Shown here in pieces: positions 45,723 through 57,615 of a DNA stretch of 64,000 nt (position 1 is the first letter of the stretch; every line of letters begins with the position of its first letter). The stretch covers positions 18,106,143 through 18,170,142 of the forward strand of contig NC_087063.1 of NCBI RefSeq assembly GCF_963678635.1, written 5' to 3'. A program made the position numbers and the translations under genes. Source of the DNA: Symsagittifera roscoffensis (lineage: Eukaryota > Xenacoelomorpha > Acoela > Convolutidae). Under the pieces are notes generated by a model, which was not told the DNA's origin, did no database searches, and worked only from the letters and a program-made list of their open reading frames with translations.

Positions 45723-45960
45723 TCTTGGTTCTAAGTTGGCATTTTTCAGCCCATCACAATCGAGCATTTTACATGAAAATGACTATTTTTGAAATTGACT
45801 ATTTTTTAACCAAATGTTTTTTCTTTTTTCGAATTACGCTTTAGGGAAAAGTTTCGTTGGGGGTCGCTATTATTCAGCCAAACTTTGGCGATGAAATTAG
45901 TATTTTTTATCCAAAATATGTAATCCGGCGAGCTGAATGACTCTTTGTTGAAAAAATTAC

Positions 45961-46100
45961 AAAATCACTTTGCCTCCGATCAGTTTTTATAATGTTTCGG
46001 AGGAGTGAAAAATCCCAATTTGGCAGCAAATTGTTACCAAATTGGAAGTTTTCACTCCTCCAGAACATCATAGAAACTGATCGGGGGTAACCTGATTTTA
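45961..46100. mobile_element. Small palindromic MITE
   Basis: The left arm CCGATCAGTTTTTATAATGTTTCGGAGGAGTGAAAA...CCAATTTGG is mirrored by CCAAATTGG...TTTTCACTCCTCCAGAACATCATAGAAACTGATCGG. Arms of about 52 bp surround a spacer of about 13 bp. No coding capacity and no clear duplication. Confidence 0.65.
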
Positions 46101-46689
46101 GAAAAACTTTATAAAATCAGTTTACCTAAAAAGATTTTATACAATTATTCATGCGCGCTGCAAACATTTTATCGTGAAGCTGAAAACTACATAGCGAACA
46201 ATCTTGCACTTCAATAAATTGTTCCGAAAATCAATCTAATTGGTCGTGCTTATTCCGTATATGACAAATAAGAGTATATTTATTTTGAAAAAATTCAAAA
46301 TTTCAATACAGCAAATTAACCAAAGAGGTGAAGCGTTCGCTTCAGTCAGCTTTTTCAGGTCTTTTTTACCTTGTATCTAACTGGTTTTAAGGGTTCTGAA
46401 AAGCTGTTTTAAAAAATTAACTTCTCGAAGTTTTTATTCGTTTCAGACAAAAATTGAGTGCAAATCAATCTCGTGAAACTCTTGAAAAAGGCGTTTTTTA
46501 AAGTTGAGTCTCTTATTTCAACGATTGATTGTTTTGCCCAATTGGAGAAAATGAATCAAAATAGGCAGTCAGAGTTTATGGATGCCAAAATTTACTGATA
46601 TCTTTGAACAAAATTTTGAGGGCATCATATTTCATCGAAATTTCAGTTCCGCCATAGAATAAAATATTTGAAACAGTTGGATTTTCATA

Positions 46690-47450
46690 ACAACCATGGA
46701 TGGATGCTTTTATTGATTCATTCGATACTACCAGTTATCAGCATGTTTTTGACACAATTAATGTACTGTTGGAAAAAAATCAAAAACTTTGGCTTTAAAG
46801 ATTGTATTCATGAGTCTCTGATTTTTTTTCAAAACCAGGTCTTAACTTGATCAAAAACCAATTAAAAACATCATTTTTGTTTTTATCAGCACGAGGAATC
46901 TCACAAGGATCAATTGTAGGACCAAATTTGTTTTTTTTTGCGAACAAAATTCTTCCCAGTCATTTTGTTAGATCTACGCAAGTGCTTTTTACTGACGATT
47001 TTACAAAATAAAAAGCAGAGACAAATCGTTGCAATATTTTCAATTATCATTATCCAATCTTTCAGAAAAAAAACTTGACGGATAAAAAAGAATATTGTTT
47101 TTTGTTTATGTAAAAAAAGTACAGCAGAGTTTGGACCACGTACCAGGAGAAAAACGGAAGGTATAATTGCAGTAAAAAAAATTTGACACCTGTCAAAAAA
47201 ACAGTTTCTACTAGGTTGGCTTACGCTGTTAGATATTTAACACAGGGGCGGAGCATATATGGATACATTTTCTTGAAAACCAATACAAGAGTTTTTGAGA
47301 AAACACTTGAACTTTTACAAAAAATGAAAAAACCAATACCATACCTTTTCACAAGTTTATCAAACAATAAACTCCGGGCAAAAACTCCAGGCATAACATT
47401 TGAAATTCAAATCAGCACTTGAATAAAACTTACGAAGTGGAAACAGCAAC
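46690..47450 (+). pseudogene. Decayed non-LTR retrotransposon reverse transcriptase
   Basis: Plus-strand blocks: a KIKNFGFKDCIHESLIFF segment (near 46780-46830) resembles 'LxKLKNFGFxxxxLxWF'. ARGISQGSIVGPNLF (46888-46932) is the 'GVPQGSVLGPxLF' block. VLFTDDFTK (near 46980-47005) is the 'FADDTK' block. The downstream 79-codon frame (47183-47422, LAYAVRYLTQGRSIYGYIFL) corresponds to the region after the catalytic domain. Frame changes and stops mark it as dead. It is 5'-truncated. A family H element follows immediately at 47502. Confidence 0.65.
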
Positions 47451-47501
47451 AATCTTTGAGCAAACAGCAGTTGAGCTGAATAAAAAAAAATTGATTAAAA
47501 A

Positions 47502-48034
47502 CAAGACTGCTTGTATCAGGGCGAAGCCCTGAATGTTCTGACTGCCCATTAAGGTTTATGGAGCAGTAATATCATTAAAAAATTAAAAGTAATAAAACAA
47601 AATGAAAATTTTTTTCTTTCAAAAAATTTTGAATTTTTTTCAAATCATCCCCCCACACGCCATATAAAGTACAAAAGGATAGATTTTGCTACTTGTAACA
47701 AATCAACTATGGCAAATAAGCTTCGTTAAACTAATTTGGAACGATTTCTAAGACGGATTAACTCTCCGCTTACGCGTTAATAGCGCGAAATATATCGCGC
47801 ATTTATTGTCCCAAATTGGCCAAAATGGCAATCTTTAAACCCCCATAACTTTACGAAAAATGATCACAGGTGAAATATTTTTTCAAATTTGAGCTCAGGA
47901 CAACAATACCTTTCTAATGATATTAAAAAAATTCCGTCAAAAATGGCTAGTTGAAACGTCGAAATTTGTCTGAAGAAAAAAAACCCACCCCGAGCACAAA
48001 TATTCCGTTACTTTCGTATCGAAAGTCGGAACAA
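47502..48034 (-). repeat. Complete family H copy (533 bp)
   Basis: In minus orientation: TTGTTCCGAC, head hairpin, GCTCGGGGTGGG, full body with GCGCGATATATTTCGCGCTATTAACGCG, CGTGTGGGGGGATGAT, GGCAGTCAGAAC, tail hairpin CAGGGC-TTC-GCCCTG, and GATACAAGCAGTCTTG. Together with 32629-33134 it defines the family. It lies directly after the LINE fragment. Confidence 0.85.
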
Positions 48035-48295
48035 TAAGCTTTTGAAAGTTTCAAGTACTAACTAGTACCTATACAGTACTTAAATTTAAGTTTTCCTGAA
48101 ATTAGGCATGTCAGCATCATAAGTGATTCAGCTGGTTTTGTTAAACAAAATTTTATACCGAAACAAAGGTCTACATTCAGATGAGTAACGCTTGCTAATC
48201 GCAAACATGAAAAGGTTAACGCTGAAAATAAAAACTGTAAATACGCGAGATGAGGGAATGAGGTTAAAAACAAACTAATTTCTTTATTTCACAAC

Positions 48296-48690
48296 AAGTC
48301 TATGGACCAATGTATAGGGCGTTTTCCAGTAGTCATAATACCCGAGCCCGAAACCACCAGGGCCGTAGCTTGTATAAGTTTTTTATACCAAAATGTTGGA
48401 CATGTTTTACTCAACAGACCGTTTTTTGTCCTTTTTTCTAATTCAGAGTCATAACCATGAATAACCTTGATCGCTAAAATAACTATCCGGTTGCGTCGGT
48501 TACCCTAATTCGTTTGCAGTCCAAAAACTTTTACGTTTTCAGATTCATTATAGATTGTGATCTCTTTATGGCTCTGTTCTGCTCTTATTGTTACCGTCAA
48601 TATGAGCAATCGCTGTTGATTTCAAATAAACTTTTGAAAGATTGGACTTCGCTTTTTTCAGACTTTCTGAAAAGTTTGTTAAAAAGCTTG
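48296..48690 (+). repeat. LTR-like repeat of a BEL/Pao fossil (left copy)
   Basis: This stretch shares ordered similarity with 56820-57175: a CA-AGTCTA--GACCA start, AAAATGTTGG, TTTGTCCTTTTTT, CTTGATCGCTA, and ATGGCTCTGTT-CGCTCT-GTTGTT. The right copy directly follows a BEL/Pao integrase remnant, so the pair is interpreted as old LTRs. Similarity is patchy, so the age is considerable. Confidence 0.5.
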
Positions 48691-48921
48691 TGCCGCAAAC
48701 TGTGCCAATTTTCTAAAACTATTTGACAATAACAGGCCAATCCGAGGCATTATTCGCAAGCTTGAGACCCTAGACGGGACGTCGCGAATCAACAAACGCA
48801 GAAAAACCGCAATTTTGAGCATTATGGCCGATTTCGATCAACTTGGCCATCAATGACGAGCAATTTGGTCAATTTTGACCAGTTTGACCATTAATTACGA
48901 GTAGACTTAGCCGCGACGCTG

Positions 48922-48959
48922 TTCTGACGCGGTCCTGATTGTCCAGAACCGCGTCAGAA
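48922..48959. repeat. Hairpin with perfect 12-bp GC-rich stem
   Basis: TTCTGACGCGGT (48922-48933) pairs with ACCGCGTCAGAA (48948-48959) across a 14-base loop. It stands at the left edge of the minisatellite. Confidence 0.65.
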
Positions 48960-49494
48960 GTTCCTAGCCGTTGTATCGGTGTATTGGACCACCGGATCAG
49001 AGTTTCCAGAGCGTTTAAGCTGCAGCCAACTTGTGTGAGCGGCTTGTATAGGCGCAGGCAACTTCGGTTGAGCAGGTGATTTAGGCAGACGAAATGTGAA
49101 AGAGACTCCGATTGTGCAACGACCTGCGCATGTGAATTGTGTAGGCGACTCCGGCTGTTCAGGCGACGACATGTGCAGGCGATTTTGCTTGTGCAGACTA
49201 CTTGTGCCGGCAACTCCAGTTGTGCAGACGTCTTGTGAAGGTAATTCCATTTGTGCAAACGACTTATGCAGCAACTCCGATTGTGCAGATTACTTGTGCA
49301 GGTAACTCCGATTGTGAAGACATCTTGTGCAGGCGACTCGTGTAGGCAACTCCAATTGTGCAGAGCGACCTGTACAAGCGACTCTTGCAAGGAAAGTTGC
49401 GAGGACGATTTGTGAAGGCGACTTTTGTCGGCGACTCCTGTTGTGCATGCGAATTGTGCAGGCCACTTCAGTTATACAGAAGACTTAGGCAAGC
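48960..49494. repeat. Minisatellite, GTGCAGGCGACTCCGATT-type unit (left part)
   Basis: A unit of about 30-33 bp composed of TTGTGCAGACGACTTGTGCAGGCAACTCC is repeated with variation some 15 times. Long minus-strand frames (Leu/His/Cys-rich, up to 173 codons) are by-products of a period divisible by three. The array continues at 55813 on the other side of the copia insertion. Confidence 0.75.
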
Positions 49495-49653
49495 TGTTGA
49501 AGTATCCTATTAGATAAAACAACTAGATCTGAATTGGTTAATTTGTCGCAATGATTTCTCATATTTGTTCTCTTTTCAGATACGTAATGTGACGTCACAG
49601 ACGTCTTCAACACAGTGACCTTGTGTACATAAGATCAAACTATCAATCTTACA
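49495..49653 (-). repeat. 3' LTR of the copia fossil
   Basis: It is the partner of 55650-55812, with ends TGTTGAAG and TTACA. A polypurine run (minus-strand GGGGGGA, 49654-49660) borders it on the internal side, as expected for plus-strand priming. Confidence 0.88.
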
Positions 49654-52600
49654 TCCCCCCGTGTACAAATGTATCCAAGATATCCAATGTCATCGATCTT
49701 TGTTATAACATAAACTAACTTTGATAATCTAATCAAGACTAAATCACCAACATATTAGGGAAACGTATCATGACTAGTTTTAACTGTAGTACGAATGAGT
49801 TTTTTTTTGAGTTTTTTGTATTAGGTTGCCGTGCTATTTATCCTATTATCTAATAACTCATCTCTTCCCCTCTCCTGTCTTCCGTGTCCGATTGATTTGA
49901 TGACCAGTGCACTTGCTCGCCAGGTGATAAATCTACGAAATCGTTATTTTCATCCAACTCCTTGTCCATATATGCTACTGGTGCATATAAGCTGACCGCC
50001 TTGATAGAATAATCCGATGTCAAGTCTATCTGTCTCAGAACTCCTTCTTCGAGTACTCCTAGTAGATCTTTTCCACTCATTGCCTTTGTCAAGCAGTCTG
50101 CGATTATCATCTGTCTGGGTACGAACTGGAACTCTATTCCTTCGAACTGTATCAACGATCGTACCACGGCAATATTTCGACTAGGCAGCATTACGTACTT
50201 GTTGAATTTTGGCGCATCCACCGTGACGTTCACTGATTTGCTGTCTGTCAGCGCGGTAAACTTGTCGATTCGGTACCGTAGGCCCACTTCCACCCTTATT
50301 GTCTTCCAGTAGACACATTCCTCGTTCGTCAAGCTGGCCGCATATGCTTCTGCTTCAAAGATGTTGTAGTGAAATCCTCCAATTGTCTTCGACTGCCAGT
50401 GAATGATCGACACCTTTTCCGTTTCTTTTTCTCTTATAATCCCTACTTGTCCCATCGTTGATCGATGTTTCTGGCACGCATCTCCGTACAATTCCATCTG
50501 TAAATTTCCTGATAATTTTCTAAATCGCCATTTCGTTGTCTGCTGCCGGCATAATGCCGAATTCCTGGATCAACATAACATCACGCAATACGGGTTTAAC
50601 CTCTATGTGATCGTTTTAAGTCTCTATACTCAGTCCAAGGAAATCAAAGTTCTGTCTTTTGATGGTGCCCAGCTTTAATCCGTCAAGAGCTCGTTAAACT
50701 CTGTTCTCGAATTATTTTGTTCCTCCAAATAGAATGTCGTCTAGATGAACAATTATTAGTCCAATAAAATGTCATTTTTGTCGGATTTTGAAAAGAATAG
50801 GCTGTGCTGTGTCAAACATTCGTAAAATTGTTGCTTGTATAACCGCTTCATTAGCTTTTGATACCATTCATGTGCCGCATCACTTAACACGCATGCCGCC
50901 CTTTACAGTTTCCAACAATAGGTCTTTGGTATTTGTGCCTCGACTGGTGGTTGCACATACACATCCCTCTTCATTCCCCCGATTGTAAAAAGCTTTCTTT
51001 ATGTCAATATTCACTGGTTCCCAGTCGTGTTACTTGATGATGCATGCGGCTTTGAAGCAATTGGCGCAAATTTCTCTAAAAGTAAACTTTTCTCTTCTCA
51101 ATCTCCCCGTACTGCTATATCTAGATTTTGGTTCCTTTGAACCATCCGTCGCGACTTTCCTCGTGTCCACCCATCTCGTTCTTAGTATTCGTTTCTCCAG
51201 TTCTCCAGCCACATGGCTACTCGCTAACTCGACTACTTTAAACAAATTCCATCCTTCTAGCTCCTCTCTTCGTGACATTAAGAAGATGTCCTGATTTTCC
51301 TTCCATTCTGGTACTCCGATTATTTCCGTGTGTTGTATCAAATTTTGCAGCGACGAGGGTATCGGATTGCCAAATCTGGTCATAAGTTTGTTTCTTATTT
51401 TGGTCTTTCCTTGTTTGTCGTGGTTACTGGCGTGTTGTTTACAATTTCCAGATCCTGGATCAATGATTCATTCGAATTCCATCCACCGTACGTGTTCCAT
51501 TCTAGCTGTCTTGCTGCTTGTGACTGAGCCTCAAAGCCAACCATACCTAATTGAGTCGACTTCTCACTTATGAGCCAGTCCTCTTCTACATTCATCTCTT
51601 GGTGGCTGCTGTCGCTTTGTTGGCGGTGGCTTTGTTCGCTTATGTTCCTGCTGTTGTGGTCGCGGTTTCTTCTGTGTTTCTCCCATTTCTCTCTCCTTTT
51701 GTTGTCTCGTCTCTGATCCTTCTTTCTCCATCTCCCAACTGACTGTCTCTCGTTCTTCTGTATCCCACTCTTCTGATTCGTTCTTCTGTAGCCCACTCTT
51801 GGTTCGCTTAGTACCCTATCTTCTCCTGTCGGGGCATATTGTCGCTTGTCCTGATTCCCTCTTCCTGGCACTTTCTTTGCCTTGTTCGCTCTTCGTCTGA
51901 GCTCTCTGGCTTTCCCGTCTCTGTTTTCTGAGGTATCGCTCCCTTAAAATTGTCTTTGATCAGTCTTCTGTCTTTGTCCAGTTCGCTCCTCCTCTGGATT
52001 ACCTAATTGCCTCTATCGTTCCACTAGTCCGAATCACACTCTCCCATCTTTCCATTTCCTCTTCGGTCATCTGCTCGTTTATCTTTGGTATCAACTTTGA
52101 CTCATCTTTCAATACTGATCTCAACTCGTATTCGTCTCCATCTTGACTGTTCGCAATCGCCCCAAATCCCATTGTTTGGCTCATGATTTTAAAGGCTTCC
52201 GCAGTCTCTTCATTGATTGGTGGTGTTGTTATTGTAAACACATACCTGCTCCTCCTCGCCATTTCTTTCTCTCATCCGTCCGTTCTTCTTTTCTCTTTGT
52301 TCCGCCCCTCCACTCTCTCTTTATTCCGCTTTCTATTTGCTTCTCGCTCACTGTCACCTTGCTCGATAAATCACTATAAATGTTGTAAATCCCGTCAATC
52401 AATAACCTCCGTAAGTGTAACTCGCAATTTCTAGTTTTTTGCTAACAACTCGCCACTAAATTATTTTTTTCAAATTTATTTTCGTCCATTTTTTGACCTA
52501 CTTTCTCTCTTAACAATTTCTCACACACTGGTTTGAGTTCAAATACGATTTGATCGCTCTTTTTTTTCCTGACTCATCCAATTTTGTGCTTCTTTGTCAG

Positions 52601-55600
52601 TTTTAGCTAATAAATTTGGCCTTGAAAGTTGCCTATTTTCACTTTGCAGCTGAATGACTTTAGTTCTCGTTCCGGTTGAGCTCATATGGTCATCCACCCA
52701 CCAATTAACCGCTGTCTGCTTAGACGAATTTTCATGTCGTTTCATGTCAACGTATTCTTCAATACATTTTCCACATACACGTCTGTCCCCAGTTAACTTA
52801 ACTCCTCTGCCTATATCCCTTTCTGTTCTTTGATCAACTTCCCCAGTTTTAGTTCATCATTCTATAACTTTATTCCCATCGCTGTCCCAACCGTCGCCAG
52901 TTTTACTCACGAATAATGAACATGAACTAAACGTTTCCCATGACGATAAATGAAAATCCCTTTATCCATCGCAATGATCTTCACTGGTCCTATCCAATAA
53001 TTTTTCTCAGAATTTTTCTATTGTATATAGTTAGAACCCCAATCCGGTAAATGTGCCTAAGGTTCCTTCCCTTTTCGAACTTCATTTTTGTTTCACTTTC
53101 AATTTCAACAAAATTTTCCCGAGCTTTTTGCACTCCTATCAAGTGCCCTTTTAGGACTTTAATATCAGCCTCGTTGACATTGTCAAATATAGGTCGTAGT
53201 TCTTCTGAATCCTCTCCCTTCGGATTTAATGCCTAAATCCTCTGGTGACAGTCTAATTACGTCTAACATTGAATTTTTAGCGAATAAAGCATGTGCAATG
53301 TTCGCTTCTAATGAGAACTCTCAATTTTGTCAGCATGCCTTTTATGATAATAATATGCCTCTCAAACACTCCGTTTGAGAATGGGGCAAAACCGGCTGTA
53401 ATTTTGACGAGGCATCCAAAAGTAGACGTTACTAATAATATCAGATCATTGTTGAACTCCCCCCCCCCCCCCAAGTCATTTAGGATACTCACTGGTGTGC
53501 CGAATCTCATAAATCATCCAATTATAATGTTCTCCATGATTATAACAAGTTTTTTTAGATTCTACCACATTGAAAACTGCGCAACGTGAAAACTCTACTA
53601 TCAAATGTAACAGGAACCCTTTTTTACTTATTTTAGGGTCTGTCCACTCTGCCAGGTCGATCGTAAACTAGTCGTTGAAGTTTTTACCTCGAGGAGTCAA
53701 TAAACTTCTGATATTAGCTACCTTCCCCGTTTTGCTGCATGCAGTGCAATTCGCAATTACGCTTTCGATTACTTGTTCTATGTTTTGAATTCGTAAAATG
53801 TTCTGCATCCCAAAATCTTCCAAAAAATTTTTCATTTTTTTTCCTTACTAGCATAGCCGAATCTCAATGGACATCTTTAATTAGTTTTTTATCAATTGTT
53901 TCCTTACAAAGTCTTTCCGTCCAAGAAATTTACGAAAATTTTGATTCATGTATAATTTTTGTCTGTCTACTTTCACCCTCTATATTCGATGTCCCACAGC
54001 AGATTTGGTTAGTGTAAACCCTTTTTTTGGGGTCCACATTAGATTTTTTAGGAAATCTAAGGTCACTTTTAGTTTTTCGATAGCTTCTGTTCCCAGTAGT
54101 AGTGGGATGTTATCATAGATCACATTCAATTTAAAAGTTAAGAGACTTCCTGCTACTCTGATTGGTAACATCCCCACAACTTCCGCTTTTATGATTCTCC
54201 CTCTTCCAAATTTGAATTTGTTATCCGTTTTCTTTTTTCTATCTTTTAGTTGTTTCCATTCCTCACCCGTGGTGCTCTGCTCGATCTGTCTCCATCGTCT
54301 GAAAGAAATCGTCGACATTGCCGCTCCTGAATCTACAGTTATGTCAAGATGGATTTCACCACCTTCTTCTTCTTCTTTTTTAGCCTCTGCTATCTACTCT
54401 TCGGTTGCAAAATAACAGGGTGAGAAACGTCTCCACTGAGGCCTCCTCCGTTTATGCAAATTTCGACTGATGCACTTGATCTTCCCCAGAATTACTCTCC
54501 TCCATGCCCTGACTACTCGTAGTCGTTTGCATCCAATTTTAATGAAACCTCCTACCATATACTGAGTTTCCGCTGTACATTTGCTCTCCTCTTCTTCCAC
54601 TTCCCAACTTTTTTCCATAATTGGTTTTACATTCTCGCATCCAATGTTCTAACGACCCGGACAAAAGCATCCTCCTTGCTGACCAAATCTTCCCTTCGCC
54701 GACCTGTATTCCCCACTTGCTCTCTGATTTTGACCTCTGTTGCTCATCTGATATCCTCAACTGTTGTTCTGGTTGAATAGGATAATCGTGGCTTGGTTAT
54801 CTTTTACTGTGAATCTCCTCACTGTTTGCACAATTGGATCCATCCTCACTTCTATTCCTCCGTTTTCTTTGTTCCGGGCTATGTTCTCTATGCTAATTTT
54901 TGTCACTTCATCTAAATTTGATCATTTCAGTAATGCTATGCAAAATACTCTATTGTTAATTATCATTTCAGCCTCGTTCATCTCCCTGCGATATCGCTTC
55001 ATTCATTTTATGTACTCCTCCCAACTTATCTCTGGACCCATTTCACATCTTTTCCATTGTCTGTACGTTTGAGCCAACTTTAGAAACGGATTCGGTGTCA
55101 AATACTCATCCAGCATGTCAACAATTTTTGTTATTCCAGCTTCAGTATGTGCTTCGTCACGATCCATCGTAATAACAGCTTCGTTCAATTCTGCGTTTGT
55201 TATCCCATTCATAATGACATGTGGTGCCTGCATCTCCAATGGAATTTTTGTACACTCTTTTCACCACAATAAATTTTTCTTCTACCTCATATATTCTTCT
55301 AATTCTGTTGACTTCAAAATTGATATATTCAGATCTTTTAACCTAATTCTCGATTTTTCTCTCCTACTTTGCTCTCTTCCGTCCCCTGCTTCTCTCTCTT
55401 CCAACGCTTGTAATCTTCTTTTCAGCTCCTCCAACTCTCCATTGCTTCTACTTGTACTCACTCCGGTACTCCCCACCGATCTCTGTGGAATACAGTTGAA
55501 TTGCGTTGTTGTGTCCGCCGTCGGTGTCACTTCATCGTCTTCATTCCAATGCAATGTTTTTCTCGTTTTCATCGTACTTACCCTTTTTTCGTTCCAAAAT

Positions 55601-55636
55601 AATCTTCCTGTCATCCGTGAATTTTTTTTTTATTAA

Positions 55637-55649
55637 CCTCCTGCTACCA
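55637..55649 (-). promoter_or_regulatory. Primer binding site of the copia fossil
   Basis: Minus-strand TGGTAGCAGGAGG directly follows the LTR. Its first nine bases are complementary to the 3' end of animal initiator tRNA-Met (...CTGCTACCA). Confidence 0.65.
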
Positions 55650-55812
55650 TGTTGAAGTTGCCTATTAGATAAAACAACTAGATCTGAATTGGTTAGTTTG
55701 TCACATTGATTTCTCATCTTTTGTTCTCTTTTCAGATACGTAATGTGACGTAACAGACGTCTTCTACACAATGACCTTGTGTACATAAGATCAAACAACT
55801 ATTAATCCTACA
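55650..55812 (-). repeat. 5' LTR of the copia fossil
   Basis: It matches the 3' LTR across its length, including the core AAAACAACTAGATCTGAATTGG. Immediately inside lies minus-strand TGGTAGCAGGAGG. Confidence 0.88.
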
Positions 55813-56165
55813 CAAGCAACTGTGGTGATGTCGACAAGTTGTGCAAGCGACTCCGTTTGTGCAGACGACATAATAACCCTAATAAGTTGTTTGCAAATTA
55901 GATTCCATTCAGTGTAAAAGTTACTACATTTACAACCAAATGAAATCTCTTTGCGAGAACGCAGTGGACTTTTGCAGCCCATTTTCAGGCGCCTCTGATC
56001 CTGTTAAAATTTCTGTTGGTTTTTAACATCGATCGTTAATCAAGAAGTCAATAAAAATGTTTTGATGACGTGTGCAGACAACTTGTGCAGGACTCTCCGA
56101 TTGTGCAAACGGCTTTAGCAGGCGGCTTCAGTTGTGCAGGCGGCTGCGTTTGTGCAGACAACTTG
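55813..56165. repeat. Minisatellite, right part
   Basis: The array continues after the copia insertion: CAAGCAACTGTGG, TTGTGCAAGCGACTCCG, then further units at 56070-56165 (TGTGCAGACAACTTGTGCAGG). A non-repetitive segment at 55865-56065 interrupts it. Confidence 0.7.
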
Positions 56166-56740
56166 TGCAGGAGACTAAATTTAATCCACCATGAGCCCAC
56201 ATAATGAAGGATCTTAGAAAGGAAAGGCCCGCGGCTGTGAGTAAGTCTACAATTCGATAATATGTTCCTATATTATGACCGACGGAGTTCGCGCAACAAG
56301 TTTCAGCAAAATGAAATGTTTTTAAATTCACGGCACGTTACTCCAGTGAGCTCGGACCCAAATAATCTAGAGGAGCTTACGCCAAATCACTTTCTGCTTG
56401 GGCAACTGATTCCTGTCAAATGCTTTGACAAAAAAAAACAGTATTTTGATGCACAGTCGTGCGGGACTGCAATATGGTCACGTTGACTACGGGTAAAATT
56501 CACTTGTGTCGTCAAGCGGAAACAATGGTACTCTCCTCCTGATAGTGACTTTAATACCGGTGATCTCGTTGCATCGAACAAGCTAATGGATTTTTACCCA
56601 CTCGCTCGCATCGTTTCGCTCAATTGCCAGAAAGATAAAATCGCCCGTTCTGCCGTTCTACTTAGCTCGGCCGACAAACGTACTCGTCTGCTCGCTTAGC
56701 TTGCTCCACAACTTCTTCCTTAGAGGGCAGAAGATGTAAC
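56165..56740 (+). mobile_element. BEL/Pao retrotransposon fossil, end of integrase region
   Basis: The translated plus strand carries the signature of BEL/Pao integrase C-termini: LNSRHVTPVSSDPNNLEEL, then TPNHFLLGQ near 56320-56405. KFNPP precedes it, and a C-terminal GDLVASNKLMDFYPLARIV segment follows near 56555-56615. The copy is broken, with several breaks in this short stretch. Upstream pol and gag are absent, their place being taken by the minisatellite and the copia insertion. Repeats resembling LTRs lie at 48296-48690 and 56740-57190. Confidence 0.75.
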
Positions 56741-57190
56741 CTCTGAAAGTAAATTATGTAAACACGCTAGATAAAGATTGAACAAATGAGAATAAGAACA
56801 ATCCAATTTCGTAGTTTCACATCAGGTCTACAGACCATTGTAAACATCTTTTTCCAAATCTACTAGACTCGCCTCTTTTGTCATTTTTTTTAGTAAAATG
56901 TTGGGAGATTTGTGGATCATTACCCCACAGAACTTTGTCCTTTTTTTCTGGTTCGAAGACAAATTCTTGATCGCTAGCCGATAACGTAGCTTAGCCTAAG
57001 TAGATTACACTAAAAAATTAAACGTTTTCAATTTTCTGTTAGATAATGATCGTTGTATGGCTCTGTTTCGCTCTAGTTGTTTCGCTCGAAATAGCAATTA
57101 TAGTACATTTCAAACAAGTTGTTAGGAGATTAAACTTCGTTTTTCCTTGAGCCGTTCGCGCAAGTCTGTTGGAATAAAAACAAATGTAAC
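56740..57190 (+). repeat. LTR-like repeat of the BEL/Pao fossil (right copy)
   Basis: It begins TGTAACCTCTGAAAG right after the integrase remnant and ends near AACAAATGTAAC. It is related in ordered blocks to 48296-48690. The exact boundaries are uncertain. Confidence 0.5.
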
Positions 57191-57545
57191 CGCCCAAGAA
57201 ATGCCACAATTAAGTTTTAGGAGATTCTATAAGCAGTTTTTTACAATTTATTAGAAAATTTAAATTTTTACAGTTTTTTTTATTTTAAGCTTTAAAATGT
57301 TTTTATCCAGAATATCCTGCTTGCTGAGCAATGCTGCACTTAAGAATTTCCCTTTATGCACTTAAATTAGCGTTTTCTTTATGTTTTCTTTCTGTTTCCG
57401 TCAAAAATTGAACCCAAAAAATTTTATTCGGTTACTAAATTAACAAATTAAAATCATGTCTGTCGCTCTGATTCAGTGTAAAAAAAAACTAAAGAAATGT
57501 TCGAAAAATTTTTAATGAAAGACTAGTCACCCACAAATTAATTCA

Positions 57546-57615
57546 TTATTCCGATCGCTGAAAGTGGAGAGGAACTTTATTTTGGGATGTGACAGATTGT
57601 TTTCCCACAGAAAAT
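57546..57615 (+). repeat. Head of a family H relative
   Basis: ATTATTCCGATCGCTGAAAGTGGAGAGGAACTTTATTTTGGGATGTG resembles the heads at 37496 and 62065. A poly-C tract (57842-57858) lies further downstream. Confidence 0.5.

Larger units (their letters stand above)
49495..55812 (-). mobile_element. Ty1/copia LTR retrotransposon, GalEa-like, broken
   Basis: A structurally complete but broken element, 6318 bp, in minus orientation. LTRs of about 160 bp lie at 55650-55812 (5') and 49495-49653 (3'). A 5-bp CAAGC duplication flanks it (49490-49494, 55813-55817). Parts in element order: primer site; gag-like region about 55640-54560 with Cys-rich segment near its end; protease with DSGAA near 54300-54360; integrase about 52800-53800 with a GEFNND and 'SNGVFERH' segment; hydrophilic linker 51400-52260; reverse transcriptase about 50500-51400 with RWVDT and HLDD; RNase H about 49990-50490 with ADCLTKAM. 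The domain order, with integrase before reverse transcriptase, is that of copia. The coding region is interrupted many times (of the order of ten or more). The LTRs differ at roughly 11 of 159 positions plus two small gaps, so the insertion is fairly old. Confidence 0.88.

Noticed and set aside
48869-49390. 173-codon minus-strand frame rich in Leu, His, Cys and Ser
   Set aside because: It lies wholly in the GTGCAGGCGACTCC minisatellite. The repeated LHKW/PAQ phrases are the array read in one frame.
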